Assembly (NCBI GenBank): GCA_009360345.1
Contig: SPDP01000005.1
Coordinates: 1-64,000, forward strand
Length of the DNA stretch: 64,000 nt
Direction of reading: 5' to 3'
Source: Alcaligenaceae bacterium SAGV5
Lineage (GTDB): Bacteria > Pseudomonadota > Gammaproteobacteria > Burkholderiales > Burkholderiaceae_B
Made by a program: the position numbers and the translations under genes
Part shown: piece by piece, positions 56,723 through 64,000 of the stretch
Layout of the letters: each line of letters starts with the position of its first letter
Position numbering within the stretch: the first letter of the stretch is position 1
Notes under the pieces: generated by a model
Databases searched by the model: none
Told to the model about the DNA's origin: nothing
What the model saw: only the letters and a program-made list of their open reading frames with translations

Positions 56723-56977
56723 TCAGCCCAGCAGGTCCTTCAGCGCAGCGTTATCCAGCACCGACTCGGCCAGCAGCCTCTTGAGCCGGTTGTTCTCTTG
56801 CTCCAACTCCTTGAGCTGCTGGGCCTCGGACACCGTCATGCCGCCGTACTTCGCCTTCCAGTTGTAGTACGTCGCTTCGGAGATCCCATGCTTGCGGCAC
56901 AGCTCGGCAGGCTTGGCGCCTGCCTCGGCCTCCTTGAGCACACCGATGATCTGTTCTTCCGTGAATCGCTTCTTCAT
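56723..56977 (-). CDS. IS3-family transposase OrfA
   Basis: 84-residue DNA-binding part: helix-turn-helix FTEEQIIGVLKEAEAG and GISEATYYNWKAKYGG, followed by a leucine-zipper-like helix (QQLKELEQENNRLKRLLAE). Normal size for the family. Confidence 0.92.
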   Translation of the reverse strand: MKKRFTEEQIIGVLKEAEAGAKPAELCRKHGISEATYYNWKAKYGGMTVSEAQQLKELEQENNRLKRLLAESVLDNAALKDLLG

Positions 56978-57037
56978 TGCCGTTCCTCTTGGAACGGACT
57001 CTACATCGTTTTCGTACTATTCACGGGGGGCAGGTCA

Positions 57038-57494
57038 GTTCGACAAATGGTTTGAGCAGGCACTGGCCTACATCCTTGAAATTGCCATCACAATGGTTGT
57101 CGTGTCTGTCGGTGTGACGCTATTCAAGGCGCTGTTCGACAGGGTAATAAGTACGACCACGGACAATCCCATCAGTTCGTTTGTGCAGATCATCGTTCTT
57201 GCCTTGATCATCTTCTTCGCGCAGAGAAAAACGAGTGGCTTAGGGGCAAGACTAGCTGGCGGCATCGCCTTTGACGCTGTGACATTCAGGAGCATGGCGC
57301 AGGGTATTAGCAACGTGGTGAATCCTAAGACGACTCGCCGCGATATGCAGTCGGGCATGATGGTTACTGCTGGCCGAACCAACCACATGATCGCAGGCAA
57401 CACCATGTGGAACCCAGCCTATCGGCAACACGTTTTGCAAAACATGGGCAAGAACTGGGGACCGGCAACGGGCGGCTCCGTCAACGGTAAGTGA
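57038..57494 (+). pseudogene. C-terminal fragment of a VirB6/TrbL-like protein
   Basis: About 150 residues from the IS edge: QFDKWFEQALAYILEIAI with two or three hydrophobic segments (MVVVSVGVTLFKALF; IIVLALIIFFAQ), then GLGARLAGGIAF and a polar Asn/Arg-rich tail. This is the shape of the end of VirB6/TrbL inner-membrane channel proteins. The 5' part was lost at the IS. A terminator follows. Confidence 0.6.
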
Positions 57495-57515
57495 TGTGCA
57501 TGTTGCGTCCGTAAC

Positions 57516-57544
57516 GGCCTCGCCATCAGCGAGGCCTTTTTATT
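57516..57544 (+). terminator. Rho-independent terminator after the VirB6-like fragment
   Basis: Stem GGCCTCGC/GCGAGGCC (8 bp) with loop CATCA, then TTTTTATTT. Confidence 0.9.
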
Positions 57545-58146
57545 TATGGCCGCACATATCTCCGCGCTACGCTTGGGCAACCCCTTCGGTTGCATCCCGC
57601 GTCCGTTCTTGCCGGACTGGCCGCGGGGGCAGGCCCAGCGGCTTCGCCTTGTTCCTCCCCCCGGCCGACAGGCTGCATGGCTTCCAGAGGCATCAAGGGT
57701 GAAGGCTTCGCCCGGGATCCTCACCCGTTCCCTGCGCTGCGCTTCGGGCTGCGGCTTCCGGTCCCGCCCTTGACGCCTCTTCCGGCCAAACGGCGTCAGT
57801 AGCAGTGCCGTCGCGCGGATGACGGGTCAAGGGGTTGGTGCGGCCCGCAGCCCACAGGGCGAGGACACGGCCCCTTGACGCGGCAGGAGCGCCCCACGCT
57901 ATGCACGGGGGCAGGAGTTCCGGGCCAAGGGCCCGCAACCCCTGCTCCCGAGGCTCCCGCCGACGAGGGTGGAGAGTCCAGAGAGGCAAAGCCTCTTTGG
58001 AAACTACGGCTAGTACGCAGCCGATATTGGCGTCCATAGCAGGCAAAACAAGACAATTTCAGCGCGCCACCTCTGTGGCTACGTGTACCTAAACCAAATT
58101 ACACATACTTCTTGTAAGATCGAGTTACCTACGGCAAGGAGGCACC
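57545..58146. other. Non-coding GC-rich spacer
   Basis: About 600 bases with no convincing gene. Repetitive CG-rich words (GGCTTCGCC, TGCGCTTCGGGCTGCGG) resemble intergenic filler of conjugative elements. A+T content rises at about 58090. AAGGAGG at the right edge is the ribosome site of the next gene. Confidence 0.45.
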
Positions 58147-58380
58147 ATGGCAGGCACGGGTAAATGCAGGCAACAGCCCCACAAAACCATATCGGATACC
58201 GAACGCAGCCGCCGGCAATCGGCAGTTAACTATGCGTGGGCCTCCGTCGGTCTAGAAGGTTTCTCGCTCAGTGAAGCAGATGAGGCCCACGCTCAGCGTT
58301 TCGTCGATGGTCAGATAAGCGTGCAAGAGTTTGTGCAGCCGCGCGCTGACGCATTAGCACTCCCAAAGTCTTCGTCATGA
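58147..58380 (+). CDS. VbhA-type Fic-inhibitory antitoxin, orphan
   Basis: 77 residues. ASVGLEG contains S33-V-G-L-E37-G38, matching the inhibitory motif [S/T]xxxE[G/N] of class I Fic antitoxins, followed by AQRFVDGQISVQEFV, typical of the VbhA fold. AAGGAGG precedes the ATG. In VbhA-VbhT systems the toxin gene follows at once; here an ATG at 58377 overlaps the stop but opens only a 42-codon frame without the Fic motif. The remaining bases to 58586 show no gene. Confidence 0.68.
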   Translation: MAGTGKCRQQPHKTISDTERSRRQSAVNYAWASVGLEGFSLSEADEAHAQRFVDGQISVQEFVQPRADALALPKSSS

Positions 58381-58586
58381 CGAAGAAATTTAGGATTTGG
58401 GGACTAGTGCAGGATAGGCTGTCGCCGGTTTTTGTATTACGCGTACCAGTAACGCTCGGTAAGTCAAACATCGCAACGGTTGTCACAGCATCGGATCTGA
58501 ACTGATCGAGTTCGGCGTCAACTGACCGGCAAGCATGTTTATTATGAGTAAATTCCTTCATCCTATTGTGACCGTACCTCTCGCCT

Positions 58587-59678
58587 ATGTCCGACACATC
58601 AAGAATTAACTCCGAATGGGTTACGCTCAATGCGTTTAGGGGACTCACCAAAATAGCTGCAAAGGGTGATCTTGCTAAAGCGACATATGACAACGCTCTC
58701 GAACTGGGGGGCGAACTGTATCCCGCTTTGCTTGGTGCCGACACCAGTATTCTTAGAAGAGAAAGGGAAAGTGATACGGCAAAAGAGTATCGGCAGCGCG
58801 CTAGGCTCAAGTCAATAAAGACCGGCGCCACAGTGGCTCCGTTGTCTCTGCTTCGTGTTGATATCGATGACATCAAGGATCTGCTTGAAGTCGCGAAGCA
58901 GAATAAGAATGACAGGGCGAAGGTTGATCAATTGAAACGGCGGTTGGCAATTCTTGTCGCCGCAGAGACAGAGCTCAACCCAGTTCCGCACACTGAAAAT
59001 CAACTCATCTTTCGTGACGCCATGGCGGTAGAGCGAACTGTTCCTGCATTCCACTCCGGTCAAGCACACAGGGATTTCATACTACCCGATTCAAACATCC
59101 TCAGAGTCCGCGTGCTACACCCAGACAAACCGGAACATGTCACTGGGGCAGACATTATTTACGAGAGACATAGCCCGACCGAAGAGAAGGCCAGCATAGT
59201 CGCCGTGCAATATAAGATTTGGGAAGAAAAGTTTTTGTACCTCACGGACGAACGGATGCAGAAGCAGCTTTCTCGTTTGAAGAATTTCACCTGTGCTCAG
59301 AAAGCCTGTGACCAACCGGAGAGTTCCAATACGTATCGTTTCCCTTGCTGTGCTGGATTTTTACGACCGACAGACAAACTCCAGCGAGCAGATCAGAGCT
59401 TTGTATCTACTGGCGAACATTTACCGATCTGTCGAATTGATGATTGCAAGAGTCTTAGCCCCCATGGGAAGGACATCCTCGAATACAAAAAAATTCGCGA
59501 CGTGTCGCTATCGAGCGAAATGTTTGAGCAGCTATTTAACAAAGGAAAAATTGGCTCTAGACCGCTTGATTACTCCGAATTAACGGCACTCTATGCGGAG
59601 CATCTAATAGCGTCAAATGAAGACACTGTTGTTATCTATGCGCAAGAGTTCCCTGACTCTGTGGTAACTATAACCTAA
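58587..59678 (+). CDS. Unrecognised protein with nuclease-like QxK motif
   Basis: 363 residues, no family recognised with certainty. The centre (D189 in GADIIYE, acidic residues 199-200, Q208 and K210 in VAVQYKIW) has the order of a PD-(D/E)XK or QxK nuclease core. It is followed by six cysteines (236, 241, 254, 255, 282, 287) that could bind zinc. The N-terminus is helical. No ribosome site is obvious. It lies 135 bases before a helicase gene in the same direction, so a two-gene defence system is plausible. Confidence 0.6.
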   Translation: MSDTSRINSEWVTLNAFRGLTKIAAKGDLAKATYDNALELGGELYPALLGADTSILRRERESDTAKEYRQRARLKSIKTGATVAPLSLLRVDIDDIKDLLEVAKQNKNDRAKVDQLKRRLAILVAAETELNPVPHTENQLIFRDAMAVERTVPAFHSGQAHRDFILPDSNILRVRVLHPDKPEHVTGADIIYERHSPTEEKASIVAVQYKIWEEKFLYLTDERMQKQLSRLKNFTCAQKACDQPESSNTYRFPCCAGFLRPTDKLQRADQSFVSTGEHLPICRIDDCKSLSPHGKDILEYKKIRDVSLSSEMFEQLFNKGKIGSRPLDYSELTALYAEHLIASNEDTVVIYAQEFPDSVVTIT

Positions 59679-59813
59679 CGGTGTAAGGCAATAGGCTGTT
59701 GCTAATAGATTGCTGCCACTCAAAATACTAGCGTGGGAAAAAGTTCCTCGGCCAGCAATGTATATCTTTAATAAAACTTCAGTTTTTCTAGTGAAGACAT
59801 TGGGAGGGGGGCG

Positions 59814-62744
59814 ATGGCGTACTTTCAAGAGAATGCGTCGCGTTTAGTCGTCCGTGAGGGCAATACGCCCAATTCAGGACTAAGACGCGGACAGGTCGGC
59901 GCGCTTTTTGCGTTGTCGGCGCACTTCATCGAGCGGCATGAGCCCGCTATTGTTTCCTTGCCGACGGGATACGGCAAGACAGCCGTGCTCACCGCTACTT
60001 GCTTCCTTCTGCAAGCGCGGCGCGTGCTGCTGGTCACGCCAACGGGCCCTTTGCGTAGCCAAGCAGCCAAAGCCTTTCAAAGCCTTGAAACGCTTCGTCG
60101 ACTGAACGCGCTGCCTGGCGAGCCGGAGTTGCCCGGGCCGCGAGTAGCCATCGTTGAGCAACGAATCAGCGGGCCTGAGGCGTGGCAAGCGCTTGAGCAA
60201 TTCGACGTCGTTGTTTGTACTCCTCACTCGGCTAGTCCCGAGATGGAAGGTGTGCCGCTACCACCTGACGGACTGTTCGACTTAGTCCTAGTCGATGAGG
60301 GCCACCATTCGCCCGCACGGACGTGGGCAGCATTCATCCGAGCAACGCCGCACGCTCGCCACATCCTCCTAAGTGCGACGCCGTTTCGTCGTGATCGCAG
60401 ACAACTGCCGGGACGGCTTGTTTTTTACTACTCGTTGCGTCGTGCAGTGGAGGAGAGAGCCTTTGGCAAGGTCGTCTTCCACCCGGTGGTAGTTGATGAC
60501 GATGTACTTCCTGAAACGCGTGACGAAGCCTTGGTGACAACCGCCGTGGAAGTATTCAGACGAGACGCGGAAGCAGGTTTGCAACACAGACTTTTCGCGC
60601 GCACTGAGCGTATTGCGGATGCCGACCGGCTTGCGGGCATGTATGTGGCCGCAGGCCTAAGAGTCGAGGCGGTTTCTAGCCGAAAGTCTAGGCAGCAGAT
60701 TGAAGATGTCGAGAATCGGCTCGTTAGTGGCGAACTTGACGGAGTGGTCTGTGTGGACATGTTCGGGGAAGGCTACGATTTCCCGAAATTCAAAATTGCA
60801 GTCCTACACAGTGCTCACAAATCCTTGGTTCCGACGCTGCAGTTCATAGGCCGGTTCGCACGAACGAACGACCAGAACACTGGCACTGCGACCTTCTTAG
60901 CGGTGCCACGCGAAATTGAAGCGGAGAGCACGGAGCTCTACAGGGAGGGAGTCGACTGGGACGTTCTCCTCGCGGATGTCGCCGAAGCACGTCAGGGCCT
61001 GGCGATTCGTGAACGCGAGACCCTTCAATCGTTCGCTCAAGCGGGCCATCCTTCGGCGGACTACGAAGCCGTGAACCCGGGAGCGTTTCGGCTAGGGCAA
61101 CATGTGGCAGCATTTAGGGCCAGCCAAGCACCTAACTTTGATAGAGCGCCGGAGACGCTTAAGTCCCTGCAGGTTACGAATGCATGGCGTAGTGACGATG
61201 GGACCACCTATCTACTTGTGGCCAAGTCCGTTCGGTCACCCATCTGGTATCGCGACGACCAATTGGTCGACGCAGCGCATGAATGCTTTCTCTTGAAGTA
61301 TTTCCCGATCTCGCAGCTTGTTTTCATAACCGCGACTGAGCGCTCTGAGCGCTACTATGCGGAACTCCTCGAGGTCTTCTTCGATGGGAAAGCGGCGCCG
61401 TTAGCCTTCGAGCAGATTCGGAAGGTACTGAACGGGATGACGGACCAAGAGTTTTATAGTGTTGGTATTCGGAGCACATCCCCCATAGCTACGGCCGAGT
61501 CGTACCGCATCGTCGCTGGCAGCAACGCCGACCGAGGCGTTCGAGATTCTGACGCCGCGAATTTTTCGCAGGGTCATTTCATGGGACGTGGGCAGGTCAA
61601 CGGCGAAACCGAAATTATCGGTGCGAGCGCAGGTGGCCGAGTTTGGTCAAACGGGAAACTTTCGATTTCTGACATTCTCGACTGGATGGAGGCGCTGCAC
61701 GCACGCATGACGGCGGACCAGATCAACATCGGCCGGTCTGGCCTCGACCTACTGCCCTATGGCGAGACACTCCAAAGAATTCCGGCGTCCACTTTCATGA
61801 CGGATTGGTCCAAGAACGCGTACAGGGACAACCCCGTGGTGCTTATAGGTGATGGTGCCGACATCTTCAGAACATGCATCCTGGATTTGGAAGTGACCGA
61901 CATAGTAGTGAGCGGAGATGGCTCTTCACTGACATTTCGTCTGGGTGACGGCGGTAAAAATCAGCAACTGCGATATCGCTTGAACCAAAGTCCTCAATTT
62001 TCGTTAATCACCCACGATTCGCCCATGCGCGTAGCCAGTGCAGAAGGGCGATGGGAGTCTATAGAGGAATGGCTTGAAGATAACGGTCTTGTCTTCTTCA
62101 CGAAGGAGTTGGATTCGTTCACTCGAAGCACGCTCCAGCGGCGTCGCGCCAGCCCGGGTATTCGTCCAGAAAGTCTGGTCATTCACAACTGGGGGGGCTG
62201 TGACATACAGGTCGAGTTTGACTTGAGGAATCCGGATCGCATGACAGTGCAGCGGTTCTTACAAGACTACCTCCTTGACCTCCCGGATAACAGCTTCATC
62301 ATTTATGACCACCGATCCGGCGAAGCCGCGGATTTCATCGTAGCCCGAGCCATGCCTGCTAATCGCTTGTCAGTGTCGCTCTATCACTGTAAGGGGGCCG
62401 GCGGACCTGTATCCGGGGAGCGAGTGGACGATGTGTACGAACTAGCGGGCCAGTCCGTGAAGTCGGGCAGGTTCCAGCGGAAGGACGACTTGATACGACA
62501 CGTTGAACGACGGACGCTTATACACGTGGGGCGCGGCCATTCACCATTTCTATTCGGCACTAGGGACGTAGCTCTTGATCTCTTGCGAAATTGTGATCCT
62601 ATAGATATCCAGCTTACGGTGTATGCGGTTCAACCAGGGCTGTCAGCAGGAGGCCTAGTCGAGAACGTAAGGGCAGTAATGGCTGCTGCAAATGACAGCC
62701 TTACGTCGCAAGGAGTTGAGTTGCGCTGGCTGACTAGTGCTTAG
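59814..62744 (+). CDS. Superfamily 2 helicase with C-terminal nuclease-like motif
   Basis: 976 residues. Helicase motifs: I PTGYGKT (50-56), II DEGH (161-164), III SATP (187-190), VI QFIGRFART (343-351). The middle 400 residues are unassigned. Near the C-terminus GEAADF (E837, D840) followed 18 residues later by YHCKG (K860) suggests a PD-(D/E)XK-type nuclease site. GGGAGGGGG precedes ATG 59814. Length and domain order recall defence helicases such as those of Hachiman-like systems, but the partner gene differs. Activity is inferred. Confidence 0.72.
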   Translation: MAYFQENASRLVVREGNTPNSGLRRGQVGALFALSAHFIERHEPAIVSLPTGYGKTAVLTATCFLLQARRVLLVTPTGPLRSQAAKAFQSLETLRRLNALPGEPELPGPRVAIVEQRISGPEAWQALEQFDVVVCTPHSASPEMEGVPLPPDGLFDLVLVDEGHHSPARTWAAFIRATPHARHILLSATPFRRDRRQLPGRLVFYYSLRRAVEERAFGKVVFHPVVVDDDVLPETRDEALVTTAVEVFRRDAEAGLQHRLFARTERIADADRLAGMYVAAGLRVEAVSSRKSRQQIEDVENRLVSGELDGVVCVDMFGEGYDFPKFKIAVLHSAHKSLVPTLQFIGRFARTNDQNTGTATFLAVPREIEAESTELYREGVDWDVLLADVAEARQGLAIRERETLQSFAQAGHPSADYEAVNPGAFRLGQHVAAFRASQAPNFDRAPETLKSLQVTNAWRSDDGTTYLLVAKSVRSPIWYRDDQLVDAAHECFLLKYFPISQLVFITATERSERYYAELLEVFFDGKAAPLAFEQIRKVLNGMTDQEFYSVGIRSTSPIATAESYRIVAGSNADRGVRDSDAANFSQGHFMGRGQVNGETEIIGASAGGRVWSNGKLSISDILDWMEALHARMTADQINIGRSGLDLLPYGETLQRIPASTFMTDWSKNAYRDNPVVLIGDGADIFRTCILDLEVTDIVVSGDGSSLTFRLGDGGKNQQLRYRLNQSPQFSLITHDSPMRVASAEGRWESIEEWLEDNGLVFFTKELDSFTRSTLQRRRASPGIRPESLVIHNWGGCDIQVEFDLRNPDRMTVQRFLQDYLLDLPDNSFIIYDHRSGEAADFIVARAMPANRLSVSLYHCKGAGGPVSGERVDDVYELAGQSVKSGRFQRKDDLIRHVERRTLIHVGRGHSPFLFGTRDVALDLLRNCDPIDIQLTVYAVQPGLSAGGLVENVRAVMAAANDSLTSQGVELRWLTSA

Positions 62745-63059
62745 GAGATCCACGTAAGCATGTCCAGGTCCGCGCTCGGCCCCGGTACGTCATCAGGCGA
62801 CACGCCACCCGGCCCCAGCTCGATGTCACTTGCTCACTGGTACATACAACGACACCGACCGCAACGGGCTGCTGGGTCTCCCCATGTGGTCGCTGTGATA
62901 CCACGGCAGACCCGAAAATTAGGTACAGTACAGGTACAGCGACCAGTTTTCGCCAATTCAGGAAAAATACGCTAACCTACTGATTTGAAATTGGTTTTAC
63001 CTATTTCAACCTACGCTAGAATTCGCCCCATTTCCCTGTACAAACACAGTCAATCCCGA
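62745..63059. other. Right end of the island, non-coding
   Basis: About 315 bases with no supported gene. A+T-rich near 62920-63040. It ends at the ACTCAAAA core next to the displaced tRNA half. A recombinase-binding region would be expected here but no clear arm repeats were found by eye. Confidence 0.5.
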
Positions 63060-63063
63060 ACTC

Positions 63064-63113
63064 AAAATCCCCCGCCGCAAGGCGGGCCGGTTCGATTCCG
63101 GCCCCGGGCACCA
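63064..63113 (+). pseudogene. Displaced 3' half of the chromosomal tRNA-Leu(CAA)
   Basis: AAAA, TCCCC, variable arm CGCCGCAAGGCG, T-arm and acceptor CCCGGGC with encoded CCA. It repeats 49705-49754 with two mismatches and pairs perfectly with the 5' half at 49194. Marks the right boundary of the island. The bases from 63114 to 63358 hold no gene. Confidence 0.82.
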
Positions 63114-63358
63114 CAGTATTCATGCGCGGTTTCGCGCAACTCCCCCCGCCTGACCCAAGCCGTTAGGCCTGTCATTGCATGGCCTTCAGCCTTCCCGCAT
63201 CTTCACGCCGTGAAGACGACGCGCAATAACGGCTTGCTATCGCGTCACGCGTTTCGACATCTCCCTACCCTGGCCGCCGTCTCACATAATCGTCCGCACT
63301 ACGCCCACCCACCCAAGGCCCGCGTAGTGAAAAACATAAACGGATGGAGACGCCACAC

Positions 63359-64000
63359 ATGTTCCCACGCACCCTGATAAGCACCTGCGTGCTGCTGGCA
63401 CTTGCTGCCTGCGGCGGTTCGGATGGTTCGAGCACCGGCACCGATACCACCACTCCCCCTCCGCCGGCCGCCGCCGGTCCGGGCGTATTCGACGGCTCGC
63501 TGGCTTTCGACAAGGCCGGCTACACGACGATCACCGTTACGGTCGATGGCGTGAGCACGCCGGTGCGCTGGTACCGGGAGGTCTGCTACGTCGGCAAACC
63601 GATGAAGCTGGCGCCCACGCAGTCCGCGGGCGCGGTGGACAATCAGGATTGCGGCTACCAGAACATGAACATCTTCGTGCGCGAGGCCGACGCCGCCAGG
63701 CAGGATAATCCCATTTTCTTCAACGTCAACAACTCCGGCTGGCTTGCCAGCTACCAGGGTGGCAAGGGCGGTTGGGACCCGGCGATGCCGGTCACGCGGA
63801 CCAATTATTCGGGGGCCGACATCGTCAATGGCGGTGCCTACGTCAGCACCGGCGATACTGACAAGATCGGCGCCGCGCTCAGCCGCGGCTTCGTGTATAT
63901 CAATGTCGCCTCGCGCAGCCGTGGCGCCGTCGCTCCCGACGGTGTCTACGCGGACGGGGTCTACCAGGGCAAGGCGCCGGCGGCCATCGTCGACGCCAAG
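63359..64000 (+). CDS. Tannase-like lipoprotein, partial (runs off the window)
   Basis: First 214 codons of a secreted protein. A lipobox LALAAC puts the lipidated Cys at residue 18, followed by a Ser/Thr/Pro-rich linker. The body (YREVCYVGKPMKLAP; YQNMNIFVRE; FVYINVASRSRG) resembles subtype B tannases, alpha/beta hydrolases that release gallate. The catalytic Ser is expected around or beyond the window end. GGAGA lies eight bases before the ATG. First chromosomal gene right of the island. Confidence 0.7.
   Translation, partial: MFPRTLISTCVLLALAACGGSDGSSTGTDTTTPPPPAAAGPGVFDGSLAFDKAGYTTITVTVDGVSTPVRWYREVCYVGKPMKLAPTQSAGAVDNQDCGYQNMNIFVREADAARQDNPIFFNVNNSGWLASYQGGKGGWDPAMPVTRTNYSGADIVNGGAYVSTGDTDKIGAALSRGFVYINVASRSRGAVAPDGVYADGVYQGKAPAAIVDAK

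Larger units (their letters stand above)
55840..57037 (-). mobile_element. IS3-family insertion sequence
   Basis: 1198 bp bounded by the inverted ends TGACCTGCCCCC (55840-) and its complement at 57026-57037 (GGGGGCAGGTCA, with one extra G in the run). It encodes OrfA and OrfB on the - strand. TTCG lies directly left of it and TTCG lies one base from the right end, so a duplication is not clear-cut. The flanks are fragments of two different genes. Confidence 0.88.
49233..63063. mobile_element. Decayed integrative element in tRNA-Leu
   Basis: The block between the two tRNA halves is bounded by ACTCAAAA at 49225-49232 and 63060-63067. A 50-bp repeat of the tRNA 3' half with two mismatches (49705-49754 and 63064-63113) also flanks most of it. 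It carries conjugation genes (DUF2274, trbI, broken trbG), ParB-like and VirB6-like fragments, an IS3-family element and defence-like cargo, partly in A+T-richer DNA. No integrase, relaxase or replication gene is visible, so it is probably immobile by itself. Confidence 0.75.

Noticed and set aside
58377-58505. 42-codon frame overlapping the VbhA-like stop as a toxin
   Set aside because: Far too short for Fic and lacks the HPFx[D/E]GN motif.
62760-62975. 71-codon frame near the right end of the island
   Set aside because: No ribosome site, low complexity, no recognisable fold.
49194-63113. Split, trans-spliced tRNA made from the two distant halves
   Set aside because: Such tRNAs are known in some archaea, with stem-forming leaders; no pairing leader was seen here, and insertion of a mobile element explains the layout.

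Overview
The window looks like a chromosome segment of a Betaproteobacterium of the Bordetella/Achromobacter (Alcaligenaceae) type. The basis is very high G+C with dense, head-to-tail genes, three orphan Bug/TctC-type periplasmic receptors, two Rieske ring-hydroxylating oxygenase clusters and a YajC-SecDF-Tgt-QueA block. This placement is inference from gene content; no database search was possible.

Region 1 (1-10.2 kb, + strand) is a nitrate assimilation locus: importer genes nrtB-nrtD, the NasT/NasS antitermination pair, then nirB-nirD (assimilatory nitrite reductase), nasA (nitrate reductase) and cobA (siroheme synthesis). A sigma-54-like promoter and a structured leader with a 14-bp hairpin lie just upstream of nirB, which fits NtrC control plus NasS/NasT antitermination. 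Region 2 (10.2-16.6 kb, - strand) is a compact seven-gene operon: three family 2 glycosyltransferases, a PqqD-like chaperone, an HPr-kinase-like kinase, a nucleotidyltransferase and an ABC exporter. The ensemble recalls kinase-bearing lasso-peptide loci but has no visible precursor, protease or cyclase.

Region 3 (16.8-35.5 kb) is mostly catabolic. It holds a ten-gene - strand operon (Rieske oxygenase, FCD regulator, IlvD-type dehydratase, 3-hydroxyacid dehydrogenase, ABC importer, hydroxypyruvate isomerase), a sulfatase with an orphan Bug receptor, an AraC regulator, a UspA protein, a chimeric amidase/LysR pseudogene, and a GalD/PrpF-Bug-LysR unit. Region 4 (35.5-41.2 kb, - strand) is the housekeeping queA-tgt-yajC-secD-secF block, which ends in a clear terminator. 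Region 5 (41.3-48.8 kb) is a second catabolic operon (RidA, alpha/beta hydrolase, amidohydrolase, Rieske oxygenase, Bug receptor, FAH hydrolase). It is divergent from a GcvA-type LysR gene, and the two promoters carry mirror-image copies of one operator.

Region 6 (49.2-63.1 kb) is a decayed integrative element in a tRNA-Leu(CAA) gene. The 5' half of the chromosomal tRNA is at 49194 and its matching 3' half is at 63064. Just inside the left end is a complete tRNA-Leu carrying a 250-nt group I intron. The conjugation module is reduced to a DUF2274 gene, trbI, a broken trbG, and fragments of ParB-like and VirB6/TrbL-like genes on either side of an IS3-family element. The cargo is defence-like: a SIR2-STAND protein, an orphan VbhA-type antitoxin, and a two-gene candidate system (a QxK-nuclease-like protein plus a helicase with a C-terminal nuclease-like motif). 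No integrase gene is visible. The window ends inside a tannase-like lipoprotein gene.
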